Shown: positions 54,112 to 60,754 of the stretch, one piece after another
Layout of the letters: the number at the start of each line of letters is the position of its first letter
Numbering within the stretch: the stretch's first letter is position 1
Assembly (NCBI GenBank): GCA_963664635.1
Contig: OY761542.1
Span: 1-64,000, forward strand
DNA from: VXNE01 sp963664635
Lineage (GTDB): Bacteria > Pseudomonadota > Gammaproteobacteria > Pseudomonadales > Azotimanducaceae
DNA length: 64,000 bases
Reading direction: 5' to 3'
The notes under the pieces: model-generated
Seen by the model: only the letters and a program-made list of their open reading frames with translations
The model's database searches: none
Told to the model about the DNA's origin: nothing
Program-made: the position numbers and the translations under genes

Positions 54112-54939
54112 ATGCACGAAATCAGCGAGCTGCAGACCTACCTGTACGACCTCAGGGGATACCTCGTCGTCGAGGACGTGCTCACGCCCGAAGAGGTCGC
54201 CCGGCTGAAGGAGATCATCGACGGCACGGATCTCACGGACCTGCCGCCGAGCCACCGCTTCGGCAGCGCCGGCGGCTCGGCGCCGACGGGGCCCGGATTT
54301 CTGGCCTGGGGCGCGCCGTTCGTGGCGCTGATGGACCACCCCCTCGCGATGAGCGTCATGCGCGCGCAACTCGGTGACTGCTTCCGCCTCGACCGCATCT
54401 TCGGCATGCACATGCGCAAGGGCCTGCCCAAGGGCCGACTGCACTCGGACTACGGGGCCTCGCAGCCGTACTCGCGGGCGGAACGCGGTCGCTACTTCCT
54501 GCCCCCCGGCCACGAGGCCCTGCACGGGTTCGGCGTGGCCGCCTGGAACCTGACGGACACGGGCCCCGAGCACGGCGGTCTGCGGGTGATCCCCGGCAGC
54601 CACAACAGCCACTACAAGCTGCCCAAGGTCATCCGGGCCGACGAGTACGACGAGGTGGTCGTGGTCCCGGAGGCGCCGGCCGGAAGCGTGACGTTCTTCT
54701 CCGAAGCGCTCACGCACGGCACCTCGGCGTGGCGGGCGGACCACCACCGCTACACCCTGCTGTACAAGTACTGCGCGTCCCAACTGACCTGGTCGCGCAC
54801 GCGAGTAACGGCCCCCGAGGGCGCCGAACTGTCGGAACGGCAGCGGCTGCTGCTGGAGGAGCCGGCCGGCGCCAAGTGGTTCTTCCCGACGCTGTTCCCG
54901 GACGCAGAGGAGCCAGCGCAGGCCGCGTCCAGCTCGTAG
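54112..54939 (+). CDS. Phytanoyl-CoA dioxygenase (PhyH) family protein
   Basis: 275 residues. It has the Fe ligands H-x-D (GRLHSDYGAS) and a distal His (EALTHGTSAWRADHHRYTLLYKY, with the 2-oxoglutarate Arg). GPEHGGLRVIPGSHNSHYKLP is the family core. It is 48 bases after egtD on the same strand and may be co-transcribed. Whether it acts on an ergothioneine-related or a lipid substrate cannot be told. Confidence 0.85.
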   Translation: MHEISELQTYLYDLRGYLVVEDVLTPEEVARLKEIIDGTDLTDLPPSHRFGSAGGSAPTGPGFLAWGAPFVALMDHPLAMSVMRAQLGDCFRLDRIFGMHMRKGLPKGRLHSDYGASQPYSRAERGRYFLPPGHEALHGFGVAAWNLTDTGPEHGGLRVIPGSHNSHYKLPKVIRADEYDEVVVVPEAPAGSVTFFSEALTHGTSAWRADHHRYTLLYKYCASQLTWSRTRVTAPEGAELSERQRLLLEEPAGAKWFFPTLFPDAEEPAQAASSS

Positions 54940-54980
54940 GGATCGCCGCTACACGCCTGACGCGGTGCGGGACGGTCGTT

Positions 54981-55310
54981 TCAGAACTCCACGATGCGCC
55001 ACTGGGGAACCAGCAGCCCGGCGTCGTCGATGTCGCCGAATCCTTCCAGGGGGTCGACGGGCACGAGGTAGTACGGCTTGCCGAACTCGGGCACGATCTT
55101 GACCATGCGCAGGCGCCCGTTCTGGCGGTACTCGTAGACCGTGCGGTCCTCGCCCTCGATCAGGGTCACGTCCGGTCCCCGCTGGGCGGTCTCCTGTCCC
55201 GCCAGGGGCGCGGCCCACAGCGCGCACGCGAGGAAAAACACGGAGAGGACGACGCTGCGCAGGGTGCTGCCTCGTGTGATAGCGTGACCGGCCGGGAGGC
55301 AATGTAGCAT
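54981..55310 (-). CDS. DUF2782 family exported protein
   Basis: 109 residues from ATG 55310. A signal peptide is likely (TLRSVVLSVFFLACALWAAPLAGQ). The body is PDVTLIEGEDRTVYEYRQNGRLRMVKIVPEFGKPYYLV, the DUF2782 pattern. Such genes commonly lie beside polA in gammaproteobacteria. Its ATG shares two bases with the polA ATG on the other strand (GCATGC). A later CTG start inside the signal is possible. Function is unknown. Confidence 0.8.
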   Translation of the reverse strand: MLHCLPAGHAITRGSTLRSVVLSVFFLACALWAAPLAGQETAQRGPDVTLIEGEDRTVYEYRQNGRLRMVKIVPEFGKPYYLVPVDPLEGFGDIDDAGLLVPQWRIVEF

Positions 55311-57996
55311 GCACGAGGACACTCCGTTACTGCTGGTCGACGGCTCGTCGTACCTGTTCCGCGCCTTCCACGCCCTGCCCGATCTCTCGACGGCCGACGG
55401 CTTCCCGACGGGCGCCCTGTTCGGCGTCATCAACATGCTGCGCAAGCTGGGGAATGACTTCGAGGGGAGTCCCGTGGCGGTGGTGTTCGACGCCTCCGGC
55501 AAGTCCTTTCGCAACGAGATCTACTCCGAGTACAAGGCCAACCGCCCGCCGATGCCGGACGACCTGCGCCGGCAGATCGAGCCGATCCACCAGGTCATCG
55601 CGGCGATGGGCATGCCGCTGCTGATCGTGCCGGACGTGGAGGCGGACGACGTGATCGGCACCCTGGCGGCGCAGGCCACGCAGAGCCGCCGGCACACGGT
55701 CGTTTCGACGTCCGACAAGGACATGGCGCAGCTCGTGAGCGACTACGTCACGCTGGTCAACACGATGAGCGAGACGACGCTGGACCGGGACGGCGTCGAG
55801 GCGAAGTACGGCGTACCGCCGGAGCGGATCGTCGACTACCTGGCGCTGATGGGCGACAGCGTGGACAACATCCCGGGCGTCCCGAAGGTCGGACCGAAGA
55901 CGGCGGCGAAGTGGATCGGTCAGTTCGGCGGACTCGACGAGGTGATCGCCGGCGCGGACGCAGTGAAGGGCAAGGTCGGGGAAAACCTGCGGGACACCCT
56001 GGACCAGCTCCCGCTATCCCGCGAGCTCGCGACCATCCGGTGCGACGTGGACCTGCCGGTGGCCCTCGGGGACCTGGTTCCGCAGCCGCCGGACGTCGAG
56101 GCGCTTGCCGAACTCTTCATCCGATACGAGTTCAAGTCCTGGCTCGCCGAACTCGGCGTCGAAGTCGACGAGCCTCCGCCGCCCGTACGCGACTACGAGC
56201 GCGTCGCGGACCTGGCGAACCTCGGGGCCTGGGCCGCGCGGCTGCGGGAAGCGGGGAGCTTCGCGCTCTGCGTGCACACGGACCGGGGCCACTACATGGA
56301 CGCGCGCATCGCGGGGTTCTCCCTGGCGGTCGAGCCGGGCGTCGCGGCTTACGTGCCGGTCGGCCACGACCTCGCGGGGACCGACCAGCTTGCGCTTGCG
56401 TCGGCATTGTCCGCGCTGGGACCGCTCCTGGAGGACCCGGCGCTGCGCAAGGTGGGCCACAACCTGAAGATCGCCCGCAACGTCCTGGCACGCCACGGGG
56501 TCGCGCTCGAGGGCATCGCCAGGGACACGATGCTCGAGTCCTACGTTCTCGACAGCGTCGGCACGCGCCGGCACAGCCTCGACGCCCTTGCCGCGAAGCA
56601 CCTGAAGTTCGAGACGACGCGCTACGAGGACATCGCCGGCAAGGGGGCGAAACAGCTCGACTTCCCGGCGCTGGCGCTCGAGGCGGCGACGGACTACGCC
56701 GCGGAAGAGGCGGATGTCGCCCTGCGGCTGCACGAGATGCTGTGGCCGCGGCTCCGGTCGACCGGGCGCCTGCGAAGCGTGTACGAAGACATCGAATTGC
56801 CGCTGCTGTCGGTGCTGTCACGGGTGGAGCGGGCCGGGGCGCTGGTCGATGCCGGCCTGCTGGCGGAACAGGGCCGCGAGCTCGGTGTGCGCGTGGAGGC
56901 GCTTGCCGAGAAGGCGTATGCAGCGGCGGGGCGAACCTTCAACCTGGGGTCGCCGAAGCAGCTTCAGGAGGTGCTCTACGACGAGATGGGACTCACGCCG
57001 CTGCGCAAGACCCAGACGGGACAGCGCTCGACCGCGGAAGCCGTGCTCCAGGAGTATGCGGAGCGGGGGGAAGAGTTGCCGCGGATCATCCTCGACCACC
57101 GGCAGGTCTCGAAGCTCAAGTCCACGTACACGGACACCCTCCCCCAACAGATCAACCAGCGCACCGGGCGCATCCACACCACCTACGGCCAGGCCGTGGC
57201 CGCCACCGGACGGCTCGCCTCGCAGGACCCGAACCTGCAGAACATCCCGATCCGGACGGAGGAAGGGCGGCGCATTCGACAGGCGTTCGTCGCCCCGCCC
57301 GGCCGCAAGCTCGTGGCCGCCGACTACTCGCAGATCGAACTGCGCATCATGGCGCACCTGTCGCGCGACGAGGGCCTCGTGCGGGCGTTTGCGGACGAGC
57401 TGGACGTGCACCGGGCGACTGCGGCGGAAGTGTTCGGCGTGGGCGTGGACGACGTCAACGGCGACCAGCGGCGCAGCGCGAAGGCCATCAACTTCGGGCT
57501 GATCTACGGCATGTCCGCTTTCGGCCTCGGGCGTCAGCTACGCGTTCCGCGCAACGTGGCCCAAGGCTACATCGACCGCTACTTTGCCCGCTATCCGGGC
57601 GTGCGGGAGTACATGGACAGCACGCGGGCGCAGGCGCGCGAGGCCGGCTTCGTCGAAACGGTCTACGGACGCCGGCTGTACCTGCCCGAGATCAACGCGC
57701 GCCAGGCCGCCCGCCGCCAGGCGGCGGAACGCACCGCCATCAACGCTCCGATGCAGGGCACCGCCGCCGACATCATCAAGCGCGCGATGATCGACGTGGA
57801 CGCATGGCTCGCGGACGCCGGCCTGGACGCCGCGATGATCATGCAGGTCCACGACGAGTTGGTGTTCGAGGTGGCGGAGGGGGACATCGCGGCGCTGGTC
57901 GAAGGCGTCACGGCACGGATGACGCGGGCTGCGGAGCTCTCGGTGGACCTGGTCGTGGACGTCGGCGCCGGGGACAACTGGGACGAGGCGCACTAG
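55309..57996 (+). CDS. polA: DNA polymerase I
   Basis: 895 residues with three domains: 5' nuclease (LLLVDGSSYLFRAFHALP, VVSTSDKDMAQLV, GDSVDNIPGVPKVGPKTAAKW), 3'-5' exonuclease-like (FALCVHTDR; the first Asp pair seems altered, ALCVHTDRGHYMDARIAG), and polymerase (VAADYSQIELRIMAHLS, RRSAKAINFGLIYGMSAFGLGRQL, VHDELVFEV). The exonuclease motif I, normally (F/S)DTET, reads VHTDRG, so proofreading may be reduced. Confidence 0.96.
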   Translation: MHEDTPLLLVDGSSYLFRAFHALPDLSTADGFPTGALFGVINMLRKLGNDFEGSPVAVVFDASGKSFRNEIYSEYKANRPPMPDDLRRQIEPIHQVIAAMGMPLLIVPDVEADDVIGTLAAQATQSRRHTVVSTSDKDMAQLVSDYVTLVNTMSETTLDRDGVEAKYGVPPERIVDYLALMGDSVDNIPGVPKVGPKTAAKWIGQFGGLDEVIAGADAVKGKVGENLRDTLDQLPLSRELATIRCDVDLPVALGDLVPQPPDVEALAELFIRYEFKSWLAELGVEVDEPPPPVRDYERVADLANLGAWAARLREAGSFALCVHTDRGHYMDARIAGFSLAVEPGVAAYVPVGHDLAGTDQLALASALSALGPLLEDPALRKVGHNLKIARNVLARHGVALEGIARDTMLESYVLDSVGTRRHSLDALAAKHLKFETTRYEDIAGKGAKQLDFPALALEAATDYAAEEADVALRLHEMLWPRLRSTGRLRSVYEDIELPLLSVLSRVERAGALVDAGLLAEQGRELGVRVEALAEKAYAAAGRTFNLGSPKQLQEVLYDEMGLTPLRKTQTGQRSTAEAVLQEYAERGEELPRIILDHRQVSKLKSTYTDTLPQQINQRTGRIHTTYGQAVAATGRLASQDPNLQNIPIRTEEGRRIRQAFVAPPGRKLVAADYSQIELRIMAHLSRDEGLVRAFADELDVHRATAAEVFGVGVDDVNGDQRRSAKAINFGLIYGMSAFGLGRQLRVPRNVAQGYIDRYFARYPGVREYMDSTRAQAREAGFVETVYGRRLYLPEINARQAARRQAAERTAINAPMQGTAADIIKRAMIDVDAWLADAGLDAAMIMQVHDELVFEVAEGDIAALVEGVTARMTRAAELSVDLVVDVGAGDNWDEAH

Positions 57997-58060
57997 CGCG
58001 ACCTGACGGTCGCGTTGGGAGTTCGCTGCGCGAAACTCCTACGTCGCAAGCTCCTATGCG
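57997..58060. repeat. Dispersed GC-rich repeat, copy B, with two hairpins
   Basis: The first hairpin is perfect: CGCGACC (57997-58003), loop TGAC, GGTCGCG (58008-58014). The second is GGAGTTCGC...GCGAAACTCC just after. The arrangement resembles 36604-36680. It directly follows polA and may end its transcription. Confidence 0.5.
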
Positions 58061-58174
58061 CCCCGCAACCGTCGCCTGCGGCTCCGCTCGCGGCCCAGCC
58101 CCACCGGCCCACGCGCCCGCGCCGTTCTACGGCGCGGCCTCCTGGGTGCCGCGCCGCGGGTGGCTCGGTTGTGC

Positions 58175-58211
58175 TAGGGTGTACACACCTGCGCATGTTG
58201 GGGGATTTACG
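58175..58211 (+). promoter_or_regulatory. Candidate operator/promoter of the toxin-antitoxin pair
   Basis: A palindrome with perfect core GTGTACAC (58179-58186), extended as AGG...ACCT, lies 25 bases before the antitoxin ATG. Ribbon-helix-helix antitoxins bind such short palindromes to repress their own operon. The assignment is inferred. Confidence 0.45.
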
Positions 58212-58454
58212 ATGTCGGCAACGATGACCGTTCGCCTGGAGGCGGGGCTCAAGGACCGTCTTGAGAAGCTTGCCGAAGCCACGCAAAGGTCAAAGTCGTT
58301 TCTCGCCGCCGAGGCGATCAGGGATTTCGTCGACGTGAACGAATGGCAAGTCAGCGAGGTTCGGGAAGCCTTTGCGGAGGCGGACCGCGGGGAGTTCGCC
58401 AGCGACGCAATGGTCGACGAAGTATTCCGGAAATGGGGGGCGGGTGCAGGTTAG
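58212..58454 (+). CDS. Ribbon-helix-helix antitoxin (CopG/ParD-like)
   Basis: 80 residues. MSATMTVRLEAGLKDRLEKLAEATQRSKSFLAAEAIRDFV is a complete RHH fold. The tail NEWQVSEVREAFAEADRGEFASDAMVDEVFRKWG is the toxin-binding part seen in RHH partners of RelE/ParE toxins. The stop overlaps the toxin gene. Confidence 0.88.
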   Translation: MSATMTVRLEAGLKDRLEKLAEATQRSKSFLAAEAIRDFVDVNEWQVSEVREAFAEADRGEFASDAMVDEVFRKWGAGAG

Positions 58455-58734
58455 GTGGCTCTCCAGGGCACTAGAGAATCTCGATGACGAAGCAGAGTTC
58501 ATCGCCGTTGATGATGCAAACGCGGCGCGGGCCGCCGTTCGTCGCATTCGGGAGGCGGTTGACCATCTGAGAGCGAATCCGGCGATGGGTCGGCCTGGCC
58601 GCGTTCCGGGGACGCGGGAACTCGTTGTCGGTGGAACCCCTTACGTCGTTCCTTACCGCGTCAGGCCTCGGTTGAACCGGATCGAGATTCTGCGGGTGTT
58701 CCACGCATCGCGCCGTCTTCCGGCGAAGTGGTAG
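58444..58734 (+). CDS. RelE/ParE-type toxin
   Basis: 96 residues from GTG 58444. It has VRWLSRALENLDDEAEFIAVDDANAARAAVRRIREAVDHLRANPAMGRPGRVPGTRELVVGGTPYVVPYRVRPRLNRIEILRVFHASRRLP, split here by family blocks: the helical hairpin, then the GTRELVV and YVVPYRV strands, then the C-terminal ILRVFH. ParE members poison gyrase and RelE members cut mRNA. Its last 74 bases overlap the convergent engB gene. Confidence 0.88.
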   Translation: MQVRWLSRALENLDDEAEFIAVDDANAARAAVRRIREAVDHLRANPAMGRPGRVPGTRELVVGGTPYVVPYRVRPRLNRIEILRVFHASRRLPAKW

Positions 58735-59326
58735 AGGCCCGTCGTCCCGCAAGAAACGCCGCCACGCGCGCCTCCGCCGCCTCCGCCCCGAGCCCGGTGG
58801 CGGCGGAAAACACGATGGCCTCGCCGTTGCCGGTGTCGGCGAGCTGTCGCGCCGCGGCGCGGTGTACGGCGATCCGGGCGCCCTGCTTCAGCTTGTCCGA
58901 CTTGTTGAGCAGTGCCAGCAGAGGCGTCTCCGCCCGCTCGGCCCAGTCCAGCATCTGCGCGTCGAAGGGCTGCAGCGGATGGCGGGCGTCCATGATGAGG
59001 ACGACGGCGGCGAGGTTCTCGCGGCGCGTCAGGTAGTCGTCGATCGCCTGGCTCCACTGCGCGCGCTCGGATTTCGCGGCCTTCGCGTACCCGTAGCCGG
59101 GCAGGTCCACCAGGCGACCGCCGCCCTTGACGGCGAAGAAGTTGATGAGGCGCGTGCGTCCGGGGGTCTTGCTGACGCGGGCGAGCCGCTTCGAGCCGGT
59201 CAGGCGATTCAGCGTGCTCGACTTCCCCGCGTTGGAGCGCCCGGCGAAAGCCACTTCGGGCTCGTCGTCCGGCGGACACTCGGCCCAGCGGGAGGCGCTC
59301 GTCAGGAAGCGTGCGGAAAGGGGCAT
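58661..59326 (-). CDS. engB: Ribosome biogenesis GTP-binding protein EngB (YihA/YsxC)
   Basis: 221 residues from ATG 59326. It has G1 GRSNAGKSSTLN, G2 TPGRT, G3 DLPGYGYAK and G4 NKSDKL. It aids 50S subunit assembly. The C-terminus (from about residue 195, GRRASTTSPEDGAMRG) is longer than usual and is the part overlapping the toxin gene on the other strand. Confidence 0.94.
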   Translation of the reverse strand: MPLSARFLTSASRWAECPPDDEPEVAFAGRSNAGKSSTLNRLTGSKRLARVSKTPGRTRLINFFAVKGGGRLVDLPGYGYAKAAKSERAQWSQAIDDYLTRRENLAAVVLIMDARHPLQPFDAQMLDWAERAETPLLALLNKSDKLKQGARIAVHRAAARQLADTGNGEAIVFSAATGLGAEAAEARVAAFLAGRRASTTSPEDGAMRGTPAESRSGSTEA

Positions 59327-59450
59327 GGCGGGTATAATCCGCTCGCCGCGACGCCCGTAGTGTAACCGTTGACCCCCTTGTCCCACCGGCCTTCCGGCCT
59401 GGGAGGCACGCAGGGGGCGGACGCGCGGCAGTTTGTTGAAAGGCTTCGAA

Positions 59451-60044
59451 ATGCGTTATCTGAGCTGGACGGCCGCGGTCGTCCTGGCGGGCTCCGTCGC
59501 CGCCGCCGAGATCGAGACCATGGTGATCGCCTGCGCGGCGTGCCACGGTCAGGACGGCGTCTCCGGGATCGCCCCGGACTACCCGAGCATCGCCGGGCAG
59601 AACGAGCGCTATCTGCTCACCCAGCTCAGGCTGCTCAAGTCCGGCGAAAGGCCGGCGCCGCTCATGGCCGGTCAGCTCGACATGGTCTCCGACGACGACC
59701 TTGCCAGGATGGCGGCGTACTATGCGGCCATGCCGGGGCAGGTCGGCCGCTCGTCGCCGGAAAACCTCGATGCCGGCATGCGCATCTACCGCGGCGGGAT
59801 CATGGAGAAGGGAGTGGCGGCCTGTACGGCGTGCCACTCGCCGAACGCGAGCGGCAACGGGCCGGCGGGATTCCCGAGCCTGTCGGGGCAGCGTTACGAT
59901 TACGTCGTCGCGCAACTCGTGGCCTACCGCGAGGGACACCGCACGACCGACGAGGAGTTTGGCGGCATGATGCGCGATGTCGCGGCACGCCTCACGGACA
60001 CCGAGATCGCGGCGCTCGCGAACTACGTCCAGGGTCTCTACTGA
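59451..60044 (+). CDS. Dihaem cytochrome c4-type protein
   Basis: 197 residues from ATG 59451. A signal peptide is present (MRYLSWTAAVVLAGSVAAAE). Two haem c motifs follow, CAACH (about residue 30) and CTACH (about 128), each in a class I cytochrome c unit with distal Met regions (APLMAGQ; GGMMRDVAARLTDTEI). It carries electrons in the periplasm to terminal oxidases. It is divergent from engB and just before dsbA. Confidence 0.93.
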   Translation: MRYLSWTAAVVLAGSVAAAEIETMVIACAACHGQDGVSGIAPDYPSIAGQNERYLLTQLRLLKSGERPAPLMAGQLDMVSDDDLARMAAYYAAMPGQVGRSSPENLDAGMRIYRGGIMEKGVAACTACHSPNASGNGPAGFPSLSGQRYDYVVAQLVAYREGHRTTDEEFGGMMRDVAARLTDTEIAALANYVQGLY

Positions 60045-60064
60045 CCCGGCGCGGCGCGAAACCC

Positions 60065-60712
60065 GTGCGACACATCCTCACGCTCTGCTGCCTGTTCCTG
60101 GGTGCCGCCGCGCACGCCGCGGAGTTCGAGGCCGGCGTGCACTACGCCGAGCTGCCGATTCCCGTCGAGACCACCGCTCCGGAGGGTGCGGTGGAGGTGG
60201 TGGAGGTCTTCTCCTATGCCTGCATCCACTGCTACAGCTTCGAGCCGTTCGTGCGCGCCTGGGAGGAGCGGCAGCCCGAAGACGTCGCGTTCCGGCGTGT
60301 CCCGGCGGTCTTCAACCCGGTCTGGGAGATGTTGGGCCAGGCCTACTACACGGCGCAGGCGCTTGATGTCCTCGACGTCGTGCACATGCCCATCTTCGAG
60401 GCGATCCACGTGCACCGGATGGACGTTCGCGACGCGGAACTGATCGGGCGAATCTTCGCGCGTTACGCGGACACGCCGGCCGACGAATTCTCCCGCGTGT
60501 TCCGCTCGTTCGGCGTGGTGAGCAGCGCCCGGCAGGCCCGCGCGCAGAGCCAGGCCTACCGGATCTCCGGCGTGCCGACCCTCGTCGTTGCCGGCAGGTA
60601 CCGCGTCGAGGTCGACAAGGCGGGCAGCCTGGAGAGGATGCTCGAAGTGGTGGACTTCCTCGTCGGCAAGGAGCGCGAGGCCGCCGCCTCCGGGGGCGGT
60701 CAGCCCGACTGA
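60065..60712 (+). CDS. dsbA: Thiol:disulfide interchange protein DsbA
   Basis: 215 residues from GTG 60065 with a signal peptide (LTLCCLFLGAAAHA). The active site reads FSYACIHCYSFEP, that is CIHC in place of the usual CPHC. The cis-Pro is in SGVPTLVV. EVVEVFSY and the helical insert are DsbA-like. It oxidises Cys pairs in the periplasm. The order cytochrome c4-dsbA is known in gammaproteobacteria. Confidence 0.92.
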   Translation: MRHILTLCCLFLGAAAHAAEFEAGVHYAELPIPVETTAPEGAVEVVEVFSYACIHCYSFEPFVRAWEERQPEDVAFRRVPAVFNPVWEMLGQAYYTAQALDVLDVVHMPIFEAIHVHRMDVRDAELIGRIFARYADTPADEFSRVFRSFGVVSSARQARAQSQAYRISGVPTLVVAGRYRVEVDKAGSLERMLEVVDFLVGKEREAAASGGGQPD

Positions 60713-60754
60713 CCTCCCGGGAACGGCCCCGCGATTCGCGCTATTCTCCGGCGC

